From the NCBI RefSeq assembly GCF_009725205.1, contig NZ_WNZY01000011.1, forward strand, positions 1 through 64,000: a stretch of DNA of 64,000 nucleotides, given 5' to 3'. Numbering within the stretch: the stretch's first letter is position 1; every line of letters starts with the position of its first letter. The translations under genes and the position numbers were made by a program. The notes beneath the pieces were generated by a model. It saw nothing but the letters and a program-made list of their open reading frames with translations, was not told the origin of the DNA and searched no databases. Below, piece by piece: positions 8,427 through 17,215 of this stretch. This DNA comes from Paenibacillus timonensis. Lineage in GTDB: Bacteria; Bacillota; Bacilli; Paenibacillales; Paenibacillaceae.

Positions 8427-8813
8427 TTATTCGACGATAATTTTAGAAATCATGCCGCTGTGGCCGGAGCCGCACATCACGGAGCAGGACATTTCGAATT
8501 CGCCCGTTTCGGTGGGGACGATCACGGCGGAGTCGTTCTTGCGGTCAAGCTGCACCTTCAGGCCCGGAATGAGGACACCATGATTGCCTGAGGCATTCTT
8601 AAAGACGATTTTAACCGGAACATCTTTCTTTAAATGGTATTCGGTTTGATCAAATTGATAATTGCTGGCTTCGATGACCAATTCGGCTTCCGGTTTGAGA
8701 TTACTTTCGGCAGCAGACCCGCCGGACTCCGTCGCATTCCCGCTGCTGCAAGCGGTAACAAGAAGCAATAATACGGAACTTGCGACGATGGCTATGCTTT
8801 TTTTCACAATCAT
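8427..8813 (-). CDS. CuA-type cupredoxin lipoprotein
   Basis: A 128-residue exported lipoprotein. The signal peptide ends in the lipobox LVTAC (Cys about 22), followed by a low-complexity S/G/E spacer. The cupredoxin domain ends with CSVMCGSGHSGM, which fits the C-x3-C-x3-H-x2-M ligand set of a binuclear CuA site as in cytochrome oxidase subunit II. No membrane hairpin or other subunit II features are present and no oxidase genes are nearby, so it is a free-standing electron carrier or copper-delivery protein on the outer membrane face (inference). It is followed by a shared terminator with zapA. Confidence 0.85.
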   Translation of the reverse strand: MIVKKSIAIVASSVLLLLVTACSSGNATESGGSAAESNLKPEAELVIEASNYQFDQTEYHLKKDVPVKIVFKNASGNHGVLIPGLKVQLDRKNDSAVIVPTETGEFEMSCSVMCGSGHSGMISKIIVE

Positions 8814-9034
8814 CCCTCGCGATACAGTATATTTGTGACAATTTTAAGAATATCATACCGTATTTTGCGGAGGGCGGAATGCCCAAGGTTTGAAGAATTG
8901 TTGAACTTCCGCAAGAACAGTTGTCGTGAGCAACCCGCCGTCAGATGGTTTCGTGTCCGTGTCAATGAGAAAGAGACCGTTCCTCCGCAGGGTTGTATCT
9001 GCGAAAGAAAGGCCTCTTGCCTGGAGCACCGCCA

Positions 9035-9397
9035 TTAACGGTTAGCTTTGTCTTTACCTGCGTCAAAGGGTGTTGCCACAGGGATGAACAGGTCGATAAT
9101 CCCGATCACCAATGCAGCAAGCAAAGCGCCGATAACGGACACGGATACGCCGGAAATGATGAACTGGGCGAGCCAGATCACGAGCGCACTCGTAAGGAAA
9201 CCGACAATTCCGCGCCCGAACGGGGTAACCCTCGTTCCGAAGATGCCCTCAATGGCCCAGCCTAACAGGGCGATGACCAAGGCGAGCAGCAAAGCGCTGC
9301 CGAATCCGCCGACGCTGAATTGCGGTACAAGCCACCCCACAACCAGCAGAACCAGGGCGGAGACGATGAATCGCACGACGTGTCCCAGAAAATGCAT
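9035..9397 (-). CDS. Phage holin family (holin 4_2 type) membrane protein
   Basis: A 120-residue protein with four hydrophobic segments (IVSALVLLVVGWLVPQFSV, ALLLALVIALLGWAI, IVGFLTSALVIWLAQFII, VIGALLAALVIGIIDLFIP). This pattern and the GWAIEGIFGTRVTPFGRG loop are typical of the Phage_holin_4_2 / YvlD-type family. In chromosomes these are ordinary small membrane proteins rather than lysis proteins, and no lysin or phage gene is near. AAGGAGG precedes the ATG on the minus strand. The function is unknown. Confidence 0.85.
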   Translation of the reverse strand: MHFLGHVVRFIVSALVLLVVGWLVPQFSVGGFGSALLLALVIALLGWAIEGIFGTRVTPFGRGIVGFLTSALVIWLAQFIISGVSVSVIGALLAALVIGIIDLFIPVATPFDAGKDKANR

Positions 9398-9551
9398 GGT
9401 ACATAGCCTCCTTTTAGAAGTAAGTACGTTTGGCTATACGCAATTAGCATGTTCCGCGACTCGCATTCTTATGTGTCCGGTGGGGCAAATGGCGAAAAAT
9501 GAATGGTTTCGTTATAATGAGATCATAGCCCGAGGGGAGTTGTGAACGTAC

Positions 9552-11918
9552 TTGGACGAGAAAATTTTTAAAACCATGGAATATCGAAAAATTATAGATC
9601 AATTGACAGCCTATTCCCAAACGGCGCTCGGAAAAAAAACGGCGGAAGCGCTGCAGCCCGTCACCGATTTGGAAGACGTCAAGCGGCTGCTGCAAGCCAC
9701 CGACGAAGCCTTTAAGGTGGATCGACTCAAAGGCGCGCCCGGATTCGGCGGGATTGTAGACATCACTCCGGCGGTCAAACGGGCACGGATCGGCGGGACG
9801 CTGAATCCGCACGAGCTGCTAGGCATTGCGACCACGTTGGAAGGGGCGCGCCGGATCAAACGGTATATCGCTTCGATGCATGAAGAGCACGAAGTCCCGC
9901 TGCTGTTTAACTTAAGCGATACTTTAAGCGAACAGAAGCCTTTGGAAGACGCGATCAAACGCTGCATTGATGAAAGCGCGGAGGTGCTGGATTCGGCTAG
10001 TTCTGAACTCGCCAGCATCCGCCGTGAGCTGCGGGGCGGGGAAGTACGGATCCGGGAGAAGCTTGACGCGATGATTCGTTCGTCTTCGGTGTCGAAGATG
10101 CTACAGGATCAACTGATTACGATTCGCGGCGACCGCTTCGTGATTCCTGTCAAAGCGGAATACCGCGCCCATTTCGGCGGGATCGTGCATGACCAATCCG
10201 GATCTGGCGCTACATTGTTCATTGAGCCGGAATCGATCGTGGCGATGAACAATAAGCTGCGCGAGACGCGGCTGCGTGAGGAACGCGAAATCGAGGTTAT
10301 CTTGCAGAAGCTTACCGCCCTCGTCGGCGAGCAAGCCGAACTACTGTTGTATGACGGCGATGTACTGGGCCAACTGGATTTTGTCTTCGCCAAAGCCCGA
10401 CTGGCCCGGGAGTTGAAGGGAACGCTTCCGCGAATGAACGACCGCGGCTACCTCAAGTTGAAGAAGGGCCGTCATCCGCTGATTCCGGCGGAACAGGTCG
10501 TACCCATCGACGTAGAGCTGGGGAATCAATACACGACGATTATCGTAACTGGTCCGAACACCGGCGGGAAGACCGTCACCTTGAAAACGATCGGTCTGCT
10601 TAGCCTGATGGCGATGTCCGGGTTGTTCGTTCCCGCCGAAGACGGCAGCCAGCTTTGCGTATTTGACGCGATTTACGCCGATATCGGGGATGAGCAAAGC
10701 ATCGAACAGAGCTTGAGTACGTTTTCCAGCCATATGACGAACATCATCTCGATTTTGAGCCGGATGACGCCTAAGAGCCTTGTATTACTGGATGAACTTG
10801 GAGCGGGCACCGACCCGGCCGAAGGATCGGCGCTCGCCATCGCGATTCTGGAGCATATCCATTCGCTTGGCAGCCGGATGGTCGCGACGACCCATTTCAG
10901 CGAATTGAAAGCCTATGCCTACGAACGGAAAGGCGTCATCAATGCCAGCATGGAGTTCGACGTTGCAACGTTAAGTCCGACCTACCGCCTGTTGGTGGGA
11001 GTTCCCGGACGAAGCAATGCGTTCGCCATTGCCGAGCGGCTGGGCCTGTCGGAGCGAATCCTGGAGTATGCCCGCGGCGAAGTGACCGAAGAGGATATGC
11101 GCGTCGAGAATATGATCGCCTCGCTGGAGCAGAACCGCCTCGGTGCGGAGCAGGAGCGGGAAACGGCCGAGCAGCTGCGGCGGGAAATGGAAGAGCTCCG
11201 CAAACGTCACGAGACGGAGCTGGAGAAGCTGGAGCAGCAGCGGGATAAACGCCTCGAGAAAGCGGAGGAGGAAGCATCGGCGATCATCGCCAAGGCACGG
11301 CAGGAGGCCGAGCGGATCATCGCGGATCTGCGTCGACTGGCGCTGGAGGAAGGGGCGGCCGTTAAGGAGCACAAGTTGATCGCTGCCCGTAAGGAGCTGG
11401 ATGAAGCCGAGCCGCAACGTCGCAAGAAAGCCGGGGCAGCACGCAAGGCCGCGAAACCGCCGCGTCAGATCGAATCGGGCGACGAGGTGATGGTGTACAG
11501 CTTGAATCAGAAAGGCCACGTCGTGGAGCTTTCCGGCAGCAAAGAAGCGGTTGTGCAGCTCGGCATCATGAAGATGAAGGTGAGCCTGGACGACATGGAG
11601 CTGATCGCTGCGGCCCCGGCCAGCAAGCCGGTCCAACGGACGGTAGCGAACGTCAAGCGTACGCGCGACGAGAACGTTCGCAGCGAGCTGGATTTACGCG
11701 GAGCCAACCTGGAGGAGGCGTTAATCGAGGTCGACCGCTTCATCGACGAAGCTTACTTAAGTAATTTAGGCCAAATTTATATCATACATGGGAAAGGCAC
11801 AGGGATCTTGCGGACGGGGATCTCCGATTATCTTCGCAAGCATAAGCATATCAAGAGCTACCGCCTAGGGAATTACGGAGAAGGCGGTACCGGTGTGACG
11901 GTAGCCGAGCTGAAGTAA
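9552..11918 (+). CDS. mutS2: Endonuclease MutS2 with Smr domain
   Basis: A 788-residue MutS2. It has the MutS core/lever (residues about 1-320), an ABC-type ATPase with Walker A GPNTGGKTVTLKT and Walker B LVLLDELGAGTDPAEGSA, a long coiled coil (about 515-625), and a C-terminal Smr nuclease domain (LDLRGANLEEAL ... IIHGKGTGILR). The mismatch-recognition domain of MutS1 is absent, as expected. The protein acts on branched DNA and, in Bacillus, on collided ribosomes. TTG 9552 is the start, with GAGGGGAG about 12 nt upstream; a TATAAT lies at 9513-9518. Confidence 0.95.
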   Translation: MDEKIFKTMEYRKIIDQLTAYSQTALGKKTAEALQPVTDLEDVKRLLQATDEAFKVDRLKGAPGFGGIVDITPAVKRARIGGTLNPHELLGIATTLEGARRIKRYIASMHEEHEVPLLFNLSDTLSEQKPLEDAIKRCIDESAEVLDSASSELASIRRELRGGEVRIREKLDAMIRSSSVSKMLQDQLITIRGDRFVIPVKAEYRAHFGGIVHDQSGSGATLFIEPESIVAMNNKLRETRLREEREIEVILQKLTALVGEQAELLLYDGDVLGQLDFVFAKARLARELKGTLPRMNDRGYLKLKKGRHPLIPAEQVVPIDVELGNQYTTIIVTGPNTGGKTVTLKTIGLLSLMAMSGLFVPAEDGSQLCVFDAIYADIGDEQSIEQSLSTFSSHMTNIISILSRMTPKSLVLLDELGAGTDPAEGSALAIAILEHIHSLGSRMVATTHFSELKAYAYERKGVINASMEFDVATLSPTYRLLVGVPGRSNAFAIAERLGLSERILEYARGEVTEEDMRVENMIASLEQNRLGAEQERETAEQLRREMEELRKRHETELEKLEQQRDKRLEKAEEEASAIIAKARQEAERIIADLRRLALEEGAAVKEHKLIAARKELDEAEPQRRKKAGAARKAAKPPRQIESGDEVMVYSLNQKGHVVELSGSKEAVVQLGIMKMKVSLDDMELIAAAPASKPVQRTVANVKRTRDENVRSELDLRGANLEEALIEVDRFIDEAYLSNLGQIYIIHGKGTGILRTGISDYLRKHKHIKSYRLGNYGEGGTGVTVAELK

Positions 11919-11954
11919 GAACGAATAGCCTCATGGCAAAGGGGAGAGGGCGCT

Positions 11955-12371
11955 ATGAAGGAAAGCATTGATCCGCTCTTGGAGCAACCGCTGGGGCTGA
12001 TGATCGGATATTTTTCCGTAGCGGTGTTGGAATTGATTGTGTTTCTTTCCTGCTTCGAACTGTTTGCAAGGTACCGTTGTTGGCAGGAGATCAAGCGCGG
12101 CAACATGGCCGCATCGCTGGCAACCGGCGGCAAAATATTCGGGTTAGCCAACATCATCCGTTATGCGGCGGCACATCCGTCCATCTACGATTTCATGATT
12201 TGGTCATCGGTCGGTGCCTTGCTGCTGTTTGCTGCCTATTTGTTATTCGAGTTCTTAACGCCGGTATTCCGCATCGACGAAGAAATCGCGGCGGGGAACT
12301 CGAGCGTCGGTTTTATCGCCATGGCCGTTTCGGTGGCGGTGTCTTTTTTGATCGGCGCTTGTATCGGTTAG
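11955..12371 (+). CDS. DUF350-like membrane protein
   Basis: A 138-residue protein with four hydrophobic helices (GYFSVAVLELIVFLSCFELF, IFGLANIIRYAA, MIWSSVGALLLFAAYLLFEFL, SVGFIAMAVSVAVSFLIGACIG). The paired-helix pattern, the ASLATGGKIFGLANII loop and IDEEIAAGNSSVGFI resemble DUF350 proteins. The AAAGGGGAGAGG ribosome site is 5-8 nt from the ATG. It follows mutS2 by 36 bp and probably shares its transcript. The function is unknown. Confidence 0.8.
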   Translation: MKESIDPLLEQPLGLMIGYFSVAVLELIVFLSCFELFARYRCWQEIKRGNMAASLATGGKIFGLANIIRYAAAHPSIYDFMIWSSVGALLLFAAYLLFEFLTPVFRIDEEIAAGNSSVGFIAMAVSVAVSFLIGACIG

Positions 12372-12399
12372 GGATCTAAATTGAAGGAGTAGAAACGAC

Positions 12400-12480
12400 G
12401 TGAAAAACCTGGTCAAGGTGTTATTTATCGCCTCTATTCTGTTTTTGGCCGCGGGCATTATTTATTTGTGGAATGCTTAA
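12400..12480 (+). CDS. 26-residue single-helix membrane peptide
   Basis: A GTG at 12400 with GAAGGAG about 10 nt upstream opens a 26-codon frame, MKNLVKVLFIASILFLAAGI... ending YLWNA and TAA. It is basic at the start, then one transmembrane helix. It lies 28 bp after the DUF350-like gene and 29 bp before the zinc-ribbon gene, in the same direction, so it is well placed for translation as part of the operon. No family is recognised. Confidence 0.65.
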   Translation: MKNLVKVLFIASILFLAAGIIYLWNA

Positions 12481-12509
12481 TATTTTGATAACGAAAGGAC
12501 GAACATGGT

Positions 12510-13100
12510 ATGGAAACGACGATTTGCCCATGGTGCCAAACGGAAATCGTTTGGGACGAAGAGCTGGGGCCGGAGGAGGAGTGTCCTCACTGCCAGAACG
12601 AATTGAAGGGCTATCGGACGGTCAACATCTCGCTTGGCCAAGATGATGAGTTCGAGGACGAGGAGAATGATCATCCCTTTCAAGATCGGAAGCATCGTCA
12701 CGACGAAGATGACGAGGAAATGGATGGCGATTCGCTTTGGGAGGAAGAAGGGGAAGTGCATCTAGGCGCCGTCCGCCGAATCGAGGCGTTTACGGCTTCA
12801 GGCGGGGATTTGCTGAAGTACGAAACCGGCGTCGAGAAGCTGCTTGACGGACAGGATGAGGTACCCGAATGCCCGCATTGTCGGGAATATATGGTTTATG
12901 CCGGGAAGCAGAAATTGACCGCGCTGGATGGCGGGTTTGTAGCAGCTATCCCAGCCGGAGGCGACCGCCCGCTCCTATCGGAGGATGCTGAGATGAACGT
13001 ATATGTATGCTCCGCCTGCTTCCACGTCAGCCGGTTTTTGAATGAAGCCTCTCGGATCGCCATGATCCGCACCATCTCCGGCGAGGAAGACAATGAGTAA
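12510..13100 (+). CDS. Double zinc-ribbon protein of unknown function
   Basis: A 196-residue protein with two Cys clusters. The N-terminal CPWC ... CPHC pair (residues 6-31) and the central/C-terminal CPHC (about 115-118) with VYVCSACF (about 168-174) look like two zinc ribbons. Between them is a strongly acidic stretch (about 48-85, rich in D, E and H) that could itself bind metal. No enzyme motif is seen. It is the last gene of the mutS2-DUF350-peptide run and is followed by a terminator. Confidence 0.75.
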   Translation: METTICPWCQTEIVWDEELGPEEECPHCQNELKGYRTVNISLGQDDEFEDEENDHPFQDRKHRHDEDDEEMDGDSLWEEEGEVHLGAVRRIEAFTASGGDLLKYETGVEKLLDGQDEVPECPHCREYMVYAGKQKLTALDGGFVAAIPAGGDRPLLSEDAEMNVYVCSACFHVSRFLNEASRIAMIRTISGEEDNE

Positions 13101-13124
13101 GCTATAAATAATTGGCAGTGATAC

Positions 13125-13152
13125 GCCCTGTCCTTTACGGACGGGGCTTTTT
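13125..13152 (+). terminator. Rho-independent terminator
   Basis: GCCCTGTCC, loop tttac, GGACGGGGC, then TTTTT. It ends the mutS2 to zinc-ribbon run. Confidence 0.88.
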
Positions 13153-13271
13153 GGCTTCCAAGGGTCCTCGGGCTTCCCGGGAACGTCTCATGCTTCGGCC
13201 ATTTTTGGGTATCTTACAGTTGCACAACCTCTTACAGGGGGAAACTCGAAGTTTGGCGGGGGAGCAAATTC

Positions 13272-14474
13272 ATGAAAAAACAGCTGAACAGCCAATCCAT
13301 CCTGCTGTTGGCAGTGAACGGTCTGTTCGTGCTTGCCGGCGCCTTGTCGGGCACGTTCCTGAACGTCTACATCTGGAAAGTCAAACCGGATTTTAACTTG
13401 ATCGCCTGGTTTACGTTCAGCCAACAGCTGGCACTGGGACTTGTCTTCTGGATTGCCGGGAAATGGGTGAAGGAACGCGATAAAATGATCTTTCTGCGGC
13501 TCGGGATCATCGTTTCAGGTATCTTCTATTTGCTGGTGCTATGGACAGGCAAGCAGACAGTGGACTACATATGGCCGCTTGGTTTATTGTTCGGGACCGG
13601 TTCGGGATTGTTTTGGTTGTCCTTCAACGTCGTTTATTTCGAAGTCACCGATGTCGAGACTCGGGATCGATTTAATGGCTGGGTAGGAATTCTGGGTTCG
13701 GTGATCGGGATCTTCGGCCCGTGGGTATCCGGTTGGCTCATCTCCATGAAGCAGGGTGAAGCCGGATACCGACTCATCTTCACGATTTCTTTGATTGTTT
13801 ATGGGGTCGGGATCCTGCTGAGCTTTTGGTTGAAAAAAAGAAAAACAGGCGGGCCATACAGCTGGTTAGCCCCGGTCCATTACATGAAGAAGGGCAGCCC
13901 CTGGCGCCAGGCTGCTCCGGCCTCGGCAGCTCATGGTTTACGCGAGGGCGTGTTTTCATTCCTGATCAATCTGCTGATCTTTATCACTACTTCGGCAGAG
14001 TGGCGGATCGGGCAATTTTCCCTAGTCACGTCCTTGGTTTCTCTGGTCAGCTTCTGGGCGGTGGGGAAATGGTTGAAGATCCGTGCACGCTACCACGGGA
14101 TGTTGGTCGGAGCCTTGCTGATCACCGTGGTGATCATTCCGTTGCTCTGGAAAGTCAATTACACCACCCTCATGGTGATGGGGGTAGGGACGTCATTGTT
14201 TTTGCCGCTTTACCTGATACCGGTCATCTCCTCGGTCTTCGACTTGATTGGCAATAGTCCAGAAAGCGTCGAGGGGCGGGTTGAGCTGATCGTGTTGCGC
14301 GAGCTTAGCATGACCGTTGGCCGTTTGGGGGGCACGTTGTTGTTTATTACCGTCTATTCCATGATTCCGCGAATGCCAACGATCACCTGGCTAATGTTCG
14401 CTTTGGGAGCTACGCCGGTGCTAAGCTGGTTAGCCTTGCGTCGGCTGTTAAAACGGGGGGCCAAGGCCGCCTAA
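13272..14474 (+). CDS. Major facilitator superfamily transporter
   Basis: A 400-residue membrane protein with about 11-12 predicted helices and a central basic loop (about residues 185-215, FWLKKRKTGGPYSW) between the two six-helix halves. GLLFGTGSGLFWLSFNVVYFE is typical of MFS sugar/drug permeases. The substrate cannot be inferred. The ATG at 13272 has a weak GGCGGGGGAG site about 8 nt upstream. It is monocistronic: a terminator precedes it and the next gene is on the other strand. Confidence 0.85.
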   Translation: MKKQLNSQSILLLAVNGLFVLAGALSGTFLNVYIWKVKPDFNLIAWFTFSQQLALGLVFWIAGKWVKERDKMIFLRLGIIVSGIFYLLVLWTGKQTVDYIWPLGLLFGTGSGLFWLSFNVVYFEVTDVETRDRFNGWVGILGSVIGIFGPWVSGWLISMKQGEAGYRLIFTISLIVYGVGILLSFWLKKRKTGGPYSWLAPVHYMKKGSPWRQAAPASAAHGLREGVFSFLINLLIFITTSAEWRIGQFSLVTSLVSLVSFWAVGKWLKIRARYHGMLVGALLITVVIIPLLWKVNYTTLMVMGVGTSLFLPLYLIPVISSVFDLIGNSPESVEGRVELIVLRELSMTVGRLGGTLLFITVYSMIPRMPTITWLMFALGATPVLSWLALRRLLKRGAKAA

Positions 14475-14479
14475 AGGAC

Positions 14480-15721
14480 CTACTGCAGCCGTGCAGGCAC
14501 GGGCTTGGGTTTCGAACTTCGCATTAGCGAAAACATGGCCATGTCCTCCCGCCGGATTCCGGTCAGTTCATCCACGATCATCTCCGCTGCGATCATGCTG
14601 CAGACCGTCCCGTTTCCGCCGTAACCCTCCAGAAAATAAAAGTTCGGTTAATTCGGGTGTGGCCCGATAAAAGGAAGGCCGTCCCGGGATTCCCCGAATA
14701 CGGCACCCCAGCCAAAGCGAGCGGTCAAGCCCTCCTGATCCGGGAACCGCCGATGAATCTCTGTCAGCAGCCTTTCGCATTGACGGATCTCTCGACCCTC
14801 TGGCAGCTTACCGCCAGGCAGAAGCTCATCCAGCCCACCGGCGATGATCCGTCCGTCGGTTGTTGTCCTCATATAGAGATACGGTCTGGCCGTCTCCCAG
14901 ATCAGGCACCGTTCGAACCAATCGTTCAGAGAAGCCGACGGCTCCGTAACGGTCACGTAAGAGGCGCGTAAATGAGCGCCACTCTCTTTCTTAAATTGTT
15001 GGGTCTCATAACCGGTTGCCCAAATGACGTGCCTAGCCGTCACCCTCCCTTTGCCGCAGCGGCAGAGGATCCGTCCGCCTTCAGTTCGCTCGCTGCCGTT
15101 CATGTTGCTCCGTTCAAAAATTCTCACCCCTAGCTGTGCCGCCTTCTGCACCAAGCCATGAACGAAGGCATAGGGGTTCATCTCTGCATCTCCTCCCGCG
15201 TAAATCGCGCCGGGGTAACGAAACGGAAATCTTTCCTCGAGATCGGCAGCCGACCACCATATAGCGGGAAGCCCGAAGCGTTGCAACGTGACGCATTCCT
15301 CCCGAAGCGCTTTAACGTCCTGCTCGGAGCTCGCCAAGTAAAGGCTGCTGCGTTCCGTCAACCGTGCTGAGCCTTCAAGTCTGTTGGAGATCTCCTTTAA
15401 CCGTTCCAGAGCCGTTTGGCTGAGCCGGTAAAAATGAACGGCCGGTTCCTCTCCAAAGGTTCGGATCATCGAAGCCAGTGTTTTGTCACTGGCATATTGC
15501 AGTAAGCCCGTGCTAGCTATCGTGCTTCCTTCGGCGATCCGGTCCCGTTCCACCAGGATCGCATCGATTCCTCGCTCTGCCAGTAAGTGAGCGCAGAGCG
15601 CACCGCCGACACCGCCGCCTACAATGAGCACTTCGCAGTGAAGATCACAGTCAAGCACGGGATATTCAGCCACAACAGGCAGCGTAGAAGGCCAAAAAAG
15701 TTTGCCGGTATGAAGTTTCAT
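14480..15721 (-). pseudogene. FAD-dependent amine/amino-acid oxidase (DAO family) with an in-frame stop
   Basis: The open frame of 357 residues (14648-15721) starts with an N-terminal Rossmann motif, VLIVGGGVGGALCAHLLAER, and ends ...FIGPHPN-TAA. Reading on in the same frame from 14647 gives PNFYFLEGYGGNGTVCSMI... to a TAG at 14480-14482, which is the conserved C-terminal FAD-contacting segment of DAO-family oxidoreductases (usually GYGGNG). A single TAA at 14648-14650, where relatives have an aromatic residue, therefore splits the gene. The rest is intact over 413 codons with no frameshift, so the mutation is recent, a base-call error, or a recoded stop. It is convergent with the MFS gene. 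Confidence 0.82.
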
Positions 15722-15815
15722 TGATGCCGGTTCATCCTTTCAATCGTTAGGGATTCCATCATTATATCCAACCGCCATGAACTAAAAACGGCGAATCCTC
15801 CCTCTATAAGCGCAT

Positions 15816-15828
15816 GTTCAAAAAGTCA
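15816..15828 (+). repeat. Solo copy of the MITE-like terminal sequence
   Basis: GTTCAAAAAGTCA is identical to the 13-bp end of the 2983-3150 element. No other element landmarks follow, so this is either a remnant or chance. Confidence 0.4.
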
Positions 15829-15906
15829 GGGTTTCATCTAAAACATATCCTCACAGCGGCAGGGCATAATACCGAAAGTAGGATCATTCACCAGGAGGGA
15901 AACCCG

Positions 15907-16140
15907 ATGATGTACTCTCAGATGCAACCGTTGTCGATGAAAGAACTGGACTATATCGCCGATTCGATCTCTAATGAGGAAATGTTAAGCAAGCTCTGTG
16001 CGGCAGCCGCTGCCGTTTCGCAAAACTTTGAAATCGAGCAGGCGATGCTGGAGCACATTCGCGTACATGAGCATCATCTCCACCAATTGACGGATTCGCT
16101 GCGACAACATCAAATGGCGGCTCCGACGTCAAACCATTAA
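15907..16140 (+). CDS. Small helical protein, probable spore-coat related
   Basis: A 77-residue protein beginning MMYSQMQPLSMKELDYIADS. AGGAGGG lies 7 nt before the first ATG (a second ATG follows at 15910). It is all-helical and rich in A, H, Q and M, with a C-terminal HEHHLHQLTDSLRQHQ segment. The pattern MKELDYIADSISNEEMLSKLCAAAAAV resembles the short CotF-like proteins that pair with a longer CotF-domain gene in Paenibacillaceae, and such a gene follows after 27 bp. Assignment rests on this resemblance and context. Confidence 0.65.
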   Translation: MMYSQMQPLSMKELDYIADSISNEEMLSKLCAAAAAVSQNFEIEQAMLEHIRVHEHHLHQLTDSLRQHQMAAPTSNH

Positions 16141-16167
16141 CCACTTGTCTTTAGGAGGAACAGCCCG

Positions 16168-16554
16168 ATGAATCAGACGGACAATCAAGAGCTTTTACCT
16201 CAGAACGATTTGTTGAAATCCATCTTGGCCGATTTACGGCGTACGGTCCGGGAATACACAACAGCAACAACGGAATCGTCGTGTCCGGCCGTCCGGCAGC
16301 TGTTTACGGAGTTGACGAATAGCACCTTGAGATTGCAAGGGACGCTATATGAGCTGATGAAACATCAAGGCATCTATACGGCACCGGCCCCAGCGCCGCG
16401 TCAATTATTGGAAAGCAAGCTGCAGGAAGCAGAAAAAACACAGCAGGAACTGCGTCAGTTTACCGAGCGCCGAACTTCCCGATGGACGCCCCATGCGCAT
16501 CCGGCTAACGTGGAAGCGCATCGGCCTAATGTGCAGGCGCCCTACTATATTTAA
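16168..16554 (+). CDS. CotF-domain spore coat-like protein
   Basis: A 128-residue helical protein. NDLLKSILADLRRTVREYTTATTESSCPAVRQLFTEL... matches the ferritin-like two-helix pattern of the CotF domain, with a Cys before PAVRQLF as in the family. The C-terminus is a P/A/H-rich tail ending YYI, suitable for coat cross-linking. TTTAGGAGGAAC precedes the ATG. It forms a two-gene unit with the preceding small protein, ending in a terminator. Expression in the mother cell is likely but no sigma-E/K promoter was identified. Confidence 0.7.
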   Translation: MNQTDNQELLPQNDLLKSILADLRRTVREYTTATTESSCPAVRQLFTELTNSTLRLQGTLYELMKHQGIYTAPAPAPRQLLESKLQEAEKTQQELRQFTERRTSRWTPHAHPANVEAHRPNVQAPYYI

Positions 16555-16560
16555 CCGCAG

Positions 16561-16602
16561 AACCGTCCATTCCCAAAGCTCACCTGGAGTGGACGGTTTT
16601 TC
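16561..16602 (+). terminator. Rho-independent terminator after the coat-like pair
   Basis: AACCGTCCATTC ... GAGTGGACGGTT followed by TTTT. Confidence 0.85.
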
Positions 16603-16701
16603 TATGCAGACGCACAAAATTCATGTAATATAAGTATTAAATTTGTTCTGCAGGCCCCTTGGATTTCAGGGGCTTGTGGAAGCATCGCTGGAGGATGAGG
16701 G

Positions 16702-17202
16702 ATGAAACAACTAAGCGAATTGAAGCTCAAACTGCTGGACCTCCTCAAAGAGGATGCCCGCCGGGATGCGAACTTATTGGCGACACTTCTAGGCGTGTCT
16801 TCGGAAGAAGTGGCGGAAGCGATCCGGGAATTGGAAGAGGACCATGTGATCGTCAAATACGCGACGGTGGTGAATTCCAGCAAGCTGGATGACGAGAAGG
16901 TCACGGCGTTGATCGAAGTGCAAATTACGCCCGAACGCGGGCGCGGCTTTGAGGCGATCGCGGAGCGGGTATACCTGTTTCCCCAAGTCAAATCGGTATT
17001 TCTGATGTCCGGCGCGTACGATCTGCTGGTGGAAGTGGAAGGCCGCAACCTGAAGGAAGTAGCGAGCTTCGTCTCCGACAAATTGTCCACCCTGGAGTCG
17101 GTGTTGTCGACGAAAACTCATTTTATTTTGAAAAAATACAAGCAGGACGGTATCATTTTCGAGGATCCCGAGGAAGATCGCCGTTTGTTGATATCTCCGT
17201 AA
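16702..17202 (+). CDS. alaR: Lrp/AsnC family transcriptional regulator (AlaR-like)
   Basis: A 166-residue Lrp/AsnC protein. The N-terminal HTH (residues about 8-55, LLDLLKEDARRDANLLATLLG) is followed by the RAM ligand domain (about 70-145, VTALIEVQITPERGRGFEAIA, VKSVFLMSGAYDLLVEVEG). It lies 13 bp before an aminotransferase gene, the same order as alaR-alaT (yugG-yugH) of Bacillus subtilis, where the regulator activates the alanine transaminase gene. The symbol is given on that synteny. GGAGGATGAGGG precedes the ATG. Confidence 0.8.
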   Translation: MKQLSELKLKLLDLLKEDARRDANLLATLLGVSSEEVAEAIRELEEDHVIVKYATVVNSSKLDDEKVTALIEVQITPERGRGFEAIAERVYLFPQVKSVFLMSGAYDLLVEVEGRNLKEVASFVSDKLSTLESVLSTKTHFILKKYKQDGIIFEDPEEDRRLLISP

Positions 17203-17215
17203 AGGAAGTTATGTT

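Noticed and set aside
9035-9397. Prophage remnant suggested by the holin-family gene
   Set aside because: No lysin, portal, capsid, integrase or att-like repeat is nearby; chromosomal members of this holin family are common.
15816-15828. Another MITE-like copy before the coat-like genes
   Set aside because: Only the 13-bp end matches; no second end or internal landmark is found within 250 bp, so it is kept only as a low-confidence remnant.
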